Source: Roseiarcus sp963732155 (GTDB lineage: Bacteria > Pseudomonadota > Alphaproteobacteria > Rhizobiales > Beijerinckiaceae). From it: DNA of 64,000 nt. The translations under genes were made by a program, and so were the position numbers. Positions within the stretch are counted from its first letter, which is position 1. Every line of letters begins with the position of its first letter. The notes below the pieces were generated by a model, which saw only the letters and a list, made by a program, of their open reading frames with translations, had not been told where the DNA came from and searched no databases. The stretch covers positions 1,178,001 to 1,242,000 of the forward strand of contig CAVSYB010000013.1 of the NCBI GenBank assembly GCA_963732155.1. Reading direction: 5' to 3'. Below, piece after piece: positions 55,691 to 64,000 of the stretch.

Positions 55691-56869
55691 ATGGCCGAAC
55701 CTTCCCACCCGACAGCGAGTTCCGCGCTCTACGACCCCAGGCTGCGGGGTTATGCCTATCAGGCGGTGCTGGTCGCCGCATTGATCGCGCTCGTCTGGAG
55801 CTTCAGCCACAACGCCTATGTCAACATGCAGGCGCGCGGCGTGCCGACGGGTTTCGGTTTCTGGGATCAGACGGCGGGCTTCGACATCAACCAGAAGCTG
55901 ATCGCCTATTCGTCGCAGTCGACCTATGGCCGGGCGTTCTGGGTCGGTCTGTGCAACACCGCGCTGGTCGCCGCGCTCGGCATCGCGCTGGCGACGCCGT
56001 TGGGCTTCGCCATCGGCGTCGCGCGCCTTTCGCCCAACTGGATTCTCGCCAAGATCGCGATGATCTACGTGGAGATCATGCGCAATACGCCGCTGCTGCT
56101 GCAACTGCTGTTCTGGTACAACGCGGTGTTGAAGGCGCTTCCCGCGCCGCGTCAGTCGATCGCGCTGTTTGGTCTGGTCTTCCTCAACAATCGCGGTCTC
56201 TACCTGCCCCGACCGGAGTTCGCCGCCGGCGCGCAATGGATCGGGCTCGCCCTCCTCCTGGGAATCGCCGCCGCGCTGGCTTGGCGCCGTTCGGCGCGCC
56301 GGCGACAGGCGCTGACGGGCGAGCGGACCCCGGTCGGCGTCGTCGCCGCGGCGCTGTGTCTCGGGCTTCCCCTCGCCGCCTATTTTGCGACGGGCCGGCC
56401 GCTCCGCTTCGACCTCGCGCATCAGGCCGGCTTCAACCTGGGCGGCGGCATGCAGATCCTGCCGGAGCTGGCCGCCCTGATCTTCGGCCTGGTGACTTAC
56501 ACCGCCGGCTTCATCGCGGAAATCGTGCGCGCCGGCGTGCTGGCGGTGTCCAGGGGGCAGAATGAAGCGGCCAGCGCGCTCGGCCTCCATCGCGGCCTGA
56601 CGATGAAGCTCGTCGTCATTCCGCAGGCGATGCGGCTCATCACGCCCCCGCTGACCAGCCAATATCTGAACATCGTCAAGAACTCGTCGCTCGCCGTGTT
56701 CATCGGCTATCCCGACCTGGTGCAGATCTTCGCCGGCACGGTGCTCAATCAGACGCAGGCCGCCGTGCAGGTGATGGCGATCACGATGGGCGTCTATCTC
56801 ATGATCTCGCTGGCCGTCGCCTTCGCGCTGAACGCCTACAATGCGCGCATGGCGCTGAAGGAGCGCTGA
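55691..56869 (+). CDS. aapQ: General L-amino-acid ABC transporter permease AapQ
   Basis: 392 residues, eight membrane segments. The N-terminal part has GFWDQTAGFDINQKLIAYSS and the ABC permease EAA loop SRGQNEAASALGLHRGLTMK. It pairs with AapM to form the channel of the broad-specificity amino-acid importer. The binding protein aapJ, normally the first gene of aapJQMP, is not upstream; the neighbour is a divergent nitroreductase. Uptake would therefore depend on an AapJ encoded elsewhere. Confidence 0.93.
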   Translation: MAEPSHPTASSALYDPRLRGYAYQAVLVAALIALVWSFSHNAYVNMQARGVPTGFGFWDQTAGFDINQKLIAYSSQSTYGRAFWVGLCNTALVAALGIALATPLGFAIGVARLSPNWILAKIAMIYVEIMRNTPLLLQLLFWYNAVLKALPAPRQSIALFGLVFLNNRGLYLPRPEFAAGAQWIGLALLLGIAAALAWRRSARRRQALTGERTPVGVVAAALCLGLPLAAYFATGRPLRFDLAHQAGFNLGGGMQILPELAALIFGLVTYTAGFIAEIVRAGVLAVSRGQNEAASALGLHRGLTMKLVVIPQAMRLITPPLTSQYLNIVKNSSLAVFIGYPDLVQIFAGTVLNQTQAAVQVMAITMGVYLMISLAVAFALNAYNARMALKER

Positions 56870-56871
56870 CT

Positions 56872-58002
56872 TTGTCCGACGCCTCCCTCGCTTATGTGCG
56901 CAGCGCGCCGGAGCCGGCGCTGCCGGCGCCCATTTTTTCGCGCGGGGCGTTCGCCTGGATGCGCGACAATCTCTTTTCGAGCTGGACCTCCGGCGCGCTC
57001 ACCTTGATCCTGCTCGGGCTGTGTTGCTGGCTGATTCCCCCGCTGATCGAATGGGCGACGATCAGAGCGGTGTGGTCGGCGCCGGACGGCGCGCTGTGCC
57101 GGGCGCATCAGGACGGCGCCTGCTGGGCGTTCATCGCGCAGAAGATCGATTATTTCCGCTACGGCTCCTATCCGCAGCCCGAGCGCTGGCGCGTCGACCT
57201 GACCGAGGCCGTCGGCGCCGTGTTGATCGCCTGGCTCGCCTGGCCGCGCGCGCCGCGGCGCGAAATCGCCGCGGGCCTGTTCTTCGTCGCCTTTCCGATC
57301 CTCGGCTTCGTGCTGTTGCGCGGTTCGGACTGGCTCGCCCTTCCCGTCGTCGAGACGGTGCTGTGGGGCGGCGTCTTCGTGTCGCTGCTCACCGCGCTGG
57401 TCGGCATCGTGTTTTCGCTGCCGCTCGGGGTGCTGCTGGCGCTCGGGCGCCGGTCGTCGCTGCCGGTCGTCAGGCTGGCCAGCGTCGTCTTCATCGAGTT
57501 CGTGCGCGGCGTTCCCTTCGTCACCGTGCTGTTCATGGCCAATTTCATGCTTCCCCTGTTCCTGCCGGAAAGCTGGACGCCCGACCGCCTGCTGCGCTCG
57601 CTGGTCGGCACGGCGCTGTTCGCCGCCGCCTATATGGCCGAGGACGTGCGCGGCGGGCTCCAGTCGATCAACAAGGGGCAATTCGAGGGCGCGATGGCGC
57701 TCGGCCTGAAATATTGGCCGATGACCGGGCTGGTCATCCTGCCGCAGGCGCTGACGCTGGTCATTCCGGGCATCGTCAACAATTTCATCGGCCTGTTCAA
57801 GGATACGACGCTGGTCTCGATCGTCGGCCTGGTCGATTTTCTCGGCGCCGTCGAAAATGCGTTCAAGGATACGGTGTGGGCCGGACCGACCATCGCGCCG
57901 ACCGGCTACGCCTTCGCGGCGCTGTTCTATTTCGTATTCTGCTTCGCCATGTCGCGCTATCAGGCCTTCACGGAGCGCCGGCTCGCCGCCGGCCGACGTT
58001 GA
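56872..58002 (+). CDS. aapM: General L-amino-acid ABC transporter permease AapM
   Basis: 376 residues. It begins at a TTG three bases after aapQ, with AAGGAG inside the end of aapQ as ribosome site. EAA loop: NKGQFEGAMALGLKYWPM. The QKIDYFRYGSYPQPERWRVD segment is typical of AapM. It is the partner permease of AapQ in the membrane. Confidence 0.93.
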   Translation: MSDASLAYVRSAPEPALPAPIFSRGAFAWMRDNLFSSWTSGALTLILLGLCCWLIPPLIEWATIRAVWSAPDGALCRAHQDGACWAFIAQKIDYFRYGSYPQPERWRVDLTEAVGAVLIAWLAWPRAPRREIAAGLFFVAFPILGFVLLRGSDWLALPVVETVLWGGVFVSLLTALVGIVFSLPLGVLLALGRRSSLPVVRLASVVFIEFVRGVPFVTVLFMANFMLPLFLPESWTPDRLLRSLVGTALFAAAYMAEDVRGGLQSINKGQFEGAMALGLKYWPMTGLVILPQALTLVIPGIVNNFIGLFKDTTLVSIVGLVDFLGAVENAFKDTVWAGPTIAPTGYAFAALFYFVFCFAMSRYQAFTERRLAAGRR

Positions 58003-58022
58003 CGACGGCTCGGGAGGAGCCC

Positions 58023-58802
<780 letters not shown>

Positions 58803-59664
58803 GCGCCGGCGGCTCGCGCTCGATGCGCTTCCAGCCGTCCGCGCCGAGCCGCTCCTGCGGCAGGTAGCGGCCCTTGTAGGCCATCTTCTTCGAGCCCTCG
58901 ACCCAATAGCCGAGATAGACATGGGGCAGGCCGAGCCGCCGCGCCTTCTGAATATGATCGAGAATCATGAACGCGCCCAGCGAGCGGGCGTCCTCGTCGG
59001 GATCGAAGAACGAATAGACCATCGACAGACCGTCGGCGAGCTGGTCGGTCAGGCAGGCCGCGTAGAGCCGGCCCGCGCCGCGCTGCGTGATGAAGTGGTC
59101 GGGCCCCTTGCGGCGATACTCGACGATCCGCGTTTCGATATGGCTGTCTTCGACCATCATCGAATAGTCGAGCACCGACATGTCGGCCATGCCGCCATCG
59201 GGGTGGCGCGCGTCGAGATAGGCGCGAAACAGCGAATATTGCTCGGCGGACGGCTTGGCCGGGCCGATCGCGCCGATCAGATCGTCGTTGTGGCGCGCGA
59301 TGCGGCGCATATTGGCGCTCGGGCGAAAATCGCTGACCACCACCCGCACCGAAACGCAGGCCCGGCATTGTTCGCAGGCCGGCCGGTAGGCGATCGTCTG
59401 CGAGCGGCGAAAGCCGGTCTGCGTCAGCGTGTCGTTGAGCGCCGCCGCGCGCCGGCCGACCAGATGCGTGAAGACCTTGCGCTCCTCCATGCCCGGCAGA
59501 TAGGGGCAGGGGGAGGGCGCGGTCAGATAGAACTGCGGGGCGTCGCGAGGCTCTCTCGTCACGCTTTCCCACTCCATGCCTCGGGTCCGGACCGCAAGGC
59601 TAGAACGGATTGCGCCGGACTGGAATGGCCGGATGCAAGATATTCGCCGCCTTTTTTCCTGCGC

Positions 59665-60126
59665 TCAAATCCGGCGCACGAAAATCACGCCGGCCAGCAT
59701 GTCGTGCACGCAGCGCTTTTCGGCGTCGACCAGCGAAACCACGAAGATCGGCGGCAGCATCCAGCTCAGATAGAAGAACAGCGCATGCGCCGCCGCGTTG
59801 ATGAACGGAACGCGCGCGCCGGTCTCGACCATCCGCATCTGCAAATCCATCGCGCGCATGCCGGGCGTCGCCATCCGATAGCCCGACACCGTCAGCCCGT
59901 TATAGAAGAACGCGACCAGCGGAAAGATCGGCGGCAGCAGGAAAAGCGACAATCCAAGCGTCAGCACGAGGAGGACGATCCACAGCGCCGCGGCGATGAT
60001 CGACACCAGCAGGAAATCGACGCAGAACGCCAGAATCCGCCGCGTCCGCACGCCGGCCAGCGCGTCGGCGGGAAACGCCGGCGCCGCCATCGCCGCCGAT
60101 CCGTTCACGCCAGAAAAATTCGACAT
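59665..60126 (-). CDS. RDD-family membrane protein
   Basis: 153 residues with two main membrane segments (FLLVSIIAAALWIVLLVLTLG, SLFLLPPIFPLVAFFYNGL) plus a weaker third. The RDD-like motif is RRILAFCVDFLL. RDD genes often stand just upstream of bpt in this group, as here. Function unknown; RDD proteins have been linked to ion transport or to membrane anchoring. Confidence 0.88.
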   Translation of the reverse strand: MSNFSGVNGSAAMAAPAFPADALAGVRTRRILAFCVDFLLVSIIAAALWIVLLVLTLGLSLFLLPPIFPLVAFFYNGLTVSGYRMATPGMRAMDLQMRMVETGARVPFINAAAHALFFYLSWMLPPIFVVSLVDAEKRCVHDMLAGVIFVRRI

Positions 60127-60201
60127 GGAGATGGCTCCCGCAGTCCGCCGCCCGCCCCGATGTGGGAGGTCGGAAAAGCCGATTCAAGGGCGGCCGGGCG
60201 G

Positions 60202-61527
60202 TCAGCGGCGCGGCGTGGCGGCGCCGATGTTCAAGATGCCGCCCGGCCGCAGCGCGAGGACGATCGCCAGCAGGCTGAACACGGCGACGTCGCGATAGTC
60301 GATCGGCAGGAAGGCCGACCACGCCGCTTCGAAGACGCCGATCAGCAGGCCGCCGAGAAAAGCGCCGGGGATCGAGCCGATGCCCCCCAGAATGGCGGCG
60401 ATCAACGCCTTCAGGCCGAGCGTCGTCGAGGCGCCGTAGCCGAGACCGCCATAGAAGATGGTCATCGCAAAACCCGACAGCCCGGCCAGCGCGCTGGCCA
60501 GGGCGAAGGTCTTGGCGAAGATCGCGCCGGGGGCGACGCCGAACATTTCGGCGGCGATCGGATCGTCGGCGTAGGCGCGCCACTGGCGGCCGAACCGCGT
60601 CCATTTCATGACCGCCAGCAGCGCCAGCGCGGCGATGAGCGCGAGAGCGCCGATCAGCAGGGCGATCGGCGTCGCCGCCACGAAAAAATCGCCGGCGCGC
60701 AACAGCGCGAACGGCTCGTTGAGGATCGGGTTGACCCAGCGAATTCGCGCGCCCTGGGTCAGGCGAAGGAATTCCTGCAGGAACAGCGACAGGCCGACGG
60801 TGGCGACCAGCGCCTGTTGGCCGCTGGCCCGATGCAGCGGCGCGAAGACCAGGCGCCCCGACGCGACGCCGAAGGCGCCGGCGGTCGACACGGCCAGCCC
60901 CAGCGCCAGCGCCAGCAGGGCGGCCGGCGCAAAGCCCGCCGCCAGCAGGACGCCGAACGCCGCGGCGTAGCCGCCCGCCGCCGCGAATTCGCCGAAGGCG
61001 AGGTTGATGCGCCCGACCAGCCCGTAGACCAGCGAATAGGCGGCCGCGAGCAGCGCGTAGATCGCGGTGAGCGGCAGTCCGTTGATCGCCTGCTGGAGGC
61101 CATAGGCCGCCAGCAGCGGCGCGCTCCACACGGTTTCGGCGCCCGCCAGCGGCAGCGGATCGGCGGCGCGCCCCTCCGGCGTCGCCAGCCAGAAGCGGAT
61201 CAACACCGATAATTGATACTCGCCGAGCGGGCCGCGATCGGTCGTCAGCGATATCAGGTCCTGGGATCGCCTGGGGCGGCCCGGCGCGACAAAGCGGCAC
61301 TCGGCGAAATGGGGCGCCGGCGCCCCGTCGGGCGCGCCCGCCAGATAGTCGATGCGCAGGCCGCGCCCGTCCTCGAACGGGGTCTGGCGCAGGATGCGAA
61401 TTTTCGCATCCGCGTCCTCGATGGCCGGCAGCGCCATGCGGCAGAGCCGCGCCTGGTCGGTTTCGAGAAGCGGCGCGCAGCCGCCGAGCAGGCCAAGGCA
61501 GGCGAGAATCAACAGGCGGCGCGGCAC
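60202..61527 (-). CDS. LivH-type branched-chain amino-acid ABC permease with lipoprotein-like N-terminal extension
   Basis: About 441 residues from a GTG start. The first 130 residues look like a lipoprotein: LLILACLGLLGGC (lipobox Cys) and then a beta-rich domain (ETDQARLCRMALPAIED, HFAECRFVAPGRPRRS). From about 150 follows a LivH permease: GLQQAINGLPLTAIYALLAA, RINLAFGEFAAAGGY, and GGIGSIPGAFLGGLLIGVFE near the end. The partner LivM and ATPases are not in the window; the LivK-like binding protein at 62299 is nearby but divergent. The extension is fused in frame and its role is unknown. Confidence 0.83.
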   Translation of the reverse strand: MPRRLLILACLGLLGGCAPLLETDQARLCRMALPAIEDADAKIRILRQTPFEDGRGLRIDYLAGAPDGAPAPHFAECRFVAPGRPRRSQDLISLTTDRGPLGEYQLSVLIRFWLATPEGRAADPLPLAGAETVWSAPLLAAYGLQQAINGLPLTAIYALLAAAYSLVYGLVGRINLAFGEFAAAGGYAAAFGVLLAAGFAPAALLALALGLAVSTAGAFGVASGRLVFAPLHRASGQQALVATVGLSLFLQEFLRLTQGARIRWVNPILNEPFALLRAGDFFVAATPIALLIGALALIAALALLAVMKWTRFGRQWRAYADDPIAAEMFGVAPGAIFAKTFALASALAGLSGFAMTIFYGGLGYGASTTLGLKALIAAILGGIGSIPGAFLGGLLIGVFEAAWSAFLPIDYRDVAVFSLLAIVLALRPGGILNIGAATPRR

Positions 61528-61586
61528 GCGGCCAGCATGGCGCGGCGGGGGCGCCAAGGAAAGACGCGGCGCGCCGCCGGAACCGG

Positions 61587-62222
61587 TCAAGCGCGGCGCA
61601 TCCTGGCGCTGTAGCGCCGCTGCTTGGCGCGGTTGCCGCAGATTTCCATTTCGCACCAGCGACAACTCTTGTTCTTCGTCGTGTCGAAGAACAGCCAGCC
61701 GCATTTCTCGCCCTGGCATTGCTTGATGCGCGACAGGTCGCCCTGGGTCAAAGTGGTCAGCGCGGAGAGCGCGATCGGCCCGAGCACCGCCTCGACCGGG
61801 TTTTCCTTCGGCGGCCACGACCAGACGTAGCGGCCCTCGAAGGGCGAAAGCTTGGCGCAGGCGAGGCAGGCGGCGTGGGTTCGCGCGAGCGCCTCGACCC
61901 CCGCCCTCGGCGCCGGCCGGCGCGCGGCGACCTCGACGGCGATCGCGTAGATCGTCTCGCGCAGTTCGAGCGCGCCGCGCAACAGGCGCCGGTCGAGCTC
62001 CGGGTCGGCGATCACCGCGGCGCGCAGCCAGTCGGCGTCCTCCGGCCCCAGCAATTTGGCGTGCCGCGCCCAGTCGACGACATTTTTTCCCGAGCGCAGG
62101 TGTTCCTGGTGGGTCGGCCAGCCGCGGCCCGAGGAGGTGTTGGTGAAGTCGAAGGCGAGTTCGCCGCCGACCAGCGCCAGCGAATCCGCGCGGGAAGGGG
62201 CGGGCCCCAGTGTGCTAACCAT
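61587..62222 (-). CDS. ABATE/CGNR zinc-finger transcriptional regulator
   Basis: 211 residues. The N-terminal ABATE domain (ELAFDFTNTSSGRGWPTHQE, about 20-130) is followed by a CGNR zinc finger with Cys at 169, 174, 187, 190 and 195, and the CGNRAKQRRY motif at 195-204. It is probably a DNA-binding regulator. It diverges from livK with only 76 bases between the start codons, so livK is its likely target. Confidence 0.9.
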   Translation of the reverse strand: MVSTLGPAPSRADSLALVGGELAFDFTNTSSGRGWPTHQEHLRSGKNVVDWARHAKLLGPEDADWLRAAVIADPELDRRLLRGALELRETIYAIAVEVAARRPAPRAGVEALARTHAACLACAKLSPFEGRYVWSWPPKENPVEAVLGPIALSALTTLTQGDLSRIKQCQGEKCGWLFFDTTKNKSCRWCEMEICGNRAKQRRYSARMRRA

Positions 62223-62299
62223 CTAAATCGTCTTTACAGGTTATATTCGCGGCGTTAGCTTGTGCCGCCAACCATTCACGGTGCCTTAGGAGGTTAGCA
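62213..62299. promoter_or_regulatory. Divergent region with inverted repeat TGCTAACC/GGTTAGCA
   Basis: The 8-bp arms sit at 62213-62220 and 62292-62299, one at each start codon of the CGNR gene and livK. AGGAGG ahead of livK overlaps the right arm. It may be an operator or a coincidence of the two ribosome/start regions. An AT-rich patch (TTTACAGGTTATATTC) lies between. Confidence 0.3.
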
Positions 62300-63417
62300 T
62301 GAGGTCGACATTTCTCAAGGGCGTCGCTTTCGCCCTCGCGATGGCGCTCGCCAATGGCGGCGCGCTGGCGCAAGTCAGGCTCGGGGTCGCCGGCCCGATC
62401 ACCGGCGCCAACGCCTCGTTCGGCGCGCAATTGACCACCGGCGTCGCTCAGGCGGTCGCCGACATCAACGCCGCCGGCGGCATTCTCGGCCAGAAGATCG
62501 AAGTCGAGCAGGGCGACGACGTCTCCGATCCCAAGCAGGGCGTCTCGGTCGCCAACAAGTTCGTCGGCGACGGCGTCAGGTTCGTGATCGGCCACTTCAA
62601 TTCCGGCGTGACAATTCCCGCTTCGGAAGTCTACGCCGACAACGACGTGCTGTTCATCACCCCGTCGGCGACCAATCCGAAGGTCACCGACCGCGGCCTG
62701 TGGGACGCCTTCCGCACCTGCGGGCGCGACGACCAGCAGGGCAAACTCTGGGCCGAACTGGCCCTCGGCAAGCTCAAGGACAAGAAGATCGCGATCGTCC
62801 ACGACAAGACCACCTACGGCCAAGGTCTCGCCGACGCCGCGCGCGGCTTCATGAACGCCGGCGGCAAGAAGGAAGTTCTCTACGAAGGCGTCAACACCGG
62901 CGAGAAGGACTATTCGGCGATCGTCTCGAAGATCAAGGCGTCGGGCGCCGACTACGTGATGTGGGGCGGCCTGCACACCGAGGGCGGCCTGATCGTGCGG
63001 CAGATGCGCGACCAGGGCATGAAGACCATCATGATCTCCGGCGACGGCATCACCGACAACGAGTTCGCCTCGATCGGCGGCCCCGGCGTCGAAGGCACGT
63101 TGATGTCGTTCGGCCCCGAGCCGCGCAACAACCCCAACGCCAGGGACATTGTCGCCTCGATCAAGGCCAAGGGCTTCGAGCCGGAAGGCTACACGCTCTA
63201 TTCCTACGCCGGCGTGCAGATCATCAAGCAAGCGGCCGAGAAAGCCAAGTCGCTCGATCCGAAGAAAGTCGCCGAAACCATGCATTCCGGCATGACGTTC
63301 AAGACGGTGATCGGCGACATCGCCTATGACAAGAAAGGCGACCGCACCACCGTCGACTATGTCTGGTACGTCTGGAAGAAGGGCGACGACGGCAAGATCA
63401 CGTTCAAGCAGATGTAG
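62299..63417 (+). CDS. Branched-chain amino-acid ABC transporter substrate-binding protein (LivK-like)
   Basis: 372 residues. Signal peptide (about 1-24, ending GALAQ). The type I periplasmic fold reads VAGPITGANASFGAQLTTGV, GDDVSDPKQGVSVANKFVGD, IVHDKTTYGQGLADAARGFM and ISGDGITDNEFASIGGPG. Delivers leucine, isoleucine or valine, or a related amide, to a Liv-type permease. AGGAGG before ATG. A permease is encoded 0.7 kb to the left on the other strand. Confidence 0.94.
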   Translation: MRSTFLKGVAFALAMALANGGALAQVRLGVAGPITGANASFGAQLTTGVAQAVADINAAGGILGQKIEVEQGDDVSDPKQGVSVANKFVGDGVRFVIGHFNSGVTIPASEVYADNDVLFITPSATNPKVTDRGLWDAFRTCGRDDQQGKLWAELALGKLKDKKIAIVHDKTTYGQGLADAARGFMNAGGKKEVLYEGVNTGEKDYSAIVSKIKASGADYVMWGGLHTEGGLIVRQMRDQGMKTIMISGDGITDNEFASIGGPGVEGTLMSFGPEPRNNPNARDIVASIKAKGFEPEGYTLYSYAGVQIIKQAAEKAKSLDPKKVAETMHSGMTFKTVIGDIAYDKKGDRTTVDYVWYVWKKGDDGKITFKQM

Positions 63418-63587
63418 AGGACTGGATCGCGGTCGCAGCAGCGGGCGAGGTCAAGCGACCTCGCCTCGCGTCCTCGCCGTGCAGCGGCGGCTTCGAAGAA
63501 AAGCGGCGCGCGTTGGGTTCCGATCCGACAACGCGAACGTCCGGCGTTGTCGTCAACGCCTCGGACGGCCGGAGGCCGACAGATGAT

Positions 63588-63824
63588 TCATGCCGCCTCC
63601 GGGACGTAGCGCAAGACAAGCAAGCCCGCCATTGGGCACGGCGCGACCGCATAGGCGCGACCTTGATCATCGCTGAACTCGACGACCACGGTTGCGTCGT
63701 CAACTTGCTCGACGACAGTGCCCACCTGTCCGCGCGAAAGGCTCGCCGCAGGAATATCTGTCAGCAGAGCGACGACATCCAATACCGATGGCGCTTCGCT
63801 CTTTGCAGGCGTTTTTCCTTCCAT
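63588..63824 (-). CDS. DUF4926 protein
   Basis: 78 residues. The core reads VLDVVALLTDIPAASLSRGQ then GTVVEQVDDATVVVEFSD, a small beta barrel of DUF4926. Its start overlaps the stop of the preceding gene (TAATG). DUF4926 is often encoded next to DUF6883, as here. It may be an antidote or partner of that protein; function is not established. Confidence 0.8.
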   Translation of the reverse strand: MEGKTPAKSEAPSVLDVVALLTDIPAASLSRGQVGTVVEQVDDATVVVEFSDDQGRAYAVAPCPMAGLLVLRYVPEAA

Positions 63825-64000
63825 TAGAGCACCCAACAGGTGACGAACCTCGGAGCATTCTCTCCGGTTCGCACAATCCAGATTGTTCTTACCACGGCGC
63901 TCTTTGTGTGTCGCCGGAGAGTCGTATCGACCCGCCAGTAGCTTCCCCAAGCGTCGACCGTGATCCGTAAAGCATCGCCCTCGCGCGCGGCGTCGAGCAG
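63824..64000 (-). CDS. DUF6883 protein, C-terminal part (cut by window edge)
   Basis: The frame is open from the right edge to a TAA overlapping the DUF4926 start. It reads VDAWGSYWRVDTTLRRH and later IWIVRTGENAPRFVTCWVL, the DUF6883 C-terminal pattern. The N-terminal part lies outside the window. Strict translational coupling to DUF4926 suggests a two-component module of unknown function. Confidence 0.7.
   Translation of the reverse strand: MLDAAREGDALRITVDAWGSYWRVDTTLRRHTKSAVVRTIWIVRTGENAPRFVTCWVL

Noticed and set aside
58921..61212. Very long plus-strand open frame antisense to bpt, RDD and livH
   Set aside because: It has Arg/Gln/His-rich composition without domain and runs opposite three recognisable genes; this is a usual artefact of high-GC codon bias.

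Overview
The window is 64 kb of high-GC DNA (about two-thirds G+C by eye) with dense, mostly Shine-Dalgarno-led genes. The gene set points to an alphaproteobacterium of the Hyphomicrobiales, probably near Beijerinckiaceae/Methylocystaceae: a GapR-family (DUF2312) protein, an AapQMP-type amino-acid transporter, an arginyl-transferase-like Bpt next to an RDD protein, a DUF1127/LysR divergent pair, PurL followed by BolA, IspZ, two YkuD-fold L,D-transpeptidases and glutathione-dependent formaldehyde dehydrogenase. This placement is inferred from family content, not from a search.

Left region (1 to about 9060): an accessory catabolic block. It holds the end of an acetoacetyl-CoA synthetase, then three tightly coupled genes (a thiolase-fold protein lacking the nucleophilic cysteine, a DUF35 zinc-ribbon/OB partner and a MaoC hydratase), an EamA transporter, an ordinary thiolase, an enolase-superfamily sugar-acid dehydratase and an SDR dehydrogenase. 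Its right part is decayed: a frameshifted IS6-type transposase remnant and a sugar ABC permease that has lost its N-terminal part exactly where the next conserved gene ends. I read this as the edge of an acquired segment.

Middle region (about 9065 to 47650): mostly chromosomal background. It includes a trypsin-fold/PDZ protein that has lost its catalytic triad, purL-(64-aa ORF)-bolA, and an envelope or stress cluster (DUF1499 protein, metacaspase with three C-terminal Cys repeats, FGE-fold protein without the catalytic cysteines, tandem DUF4399 protein). Next come an acyl-CoA ligase divergent from a MarR regulator, a HAD phosphatase, amidase, phosphoesterase, Ohr, two L,D-transpeptidases, GapR, a 2OG oxygenase, IspZ-GrpB, a ThiF/MoeB protein with a flippase, malate synthase, LysR/DUF1127 and an MFS carrier. 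Several small secreted proteins follow, then a formaldehyde dehydrogenase split by a one-base insertion and an RhlE-type helicase.

Right region (about 47790 to 64000): a Phd/VapC-type toxin-antitoxin pair with a striking double palindrome upstream, a cold-shock protein with a terminator-like hairpin, a large Orn/Lys/Arg decarboxylase, small envelope proteins, and a Tat-exported Acg-like nitroreductase. These are followed by aapQMP without aapJ, bpt-RDD, a LivH-type permease with a lipoprotein-like N-terminal extension, a CGNR zinc-finger regulator divergent from a LivK-type binding protein, and at the edge a DUF6883/DUF4926 pair with overlapping stop and start codons.

I found no tRNA, rRNA or CRISPR array. 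The most interesting items are the Cys-less thiolase/DUF35/MaoC module, the metacaspase cluster, the pseudo-protease at the island boundary, the DUF6883/DUF4926 pair, and three genes broken or apparently broken by single lesions.
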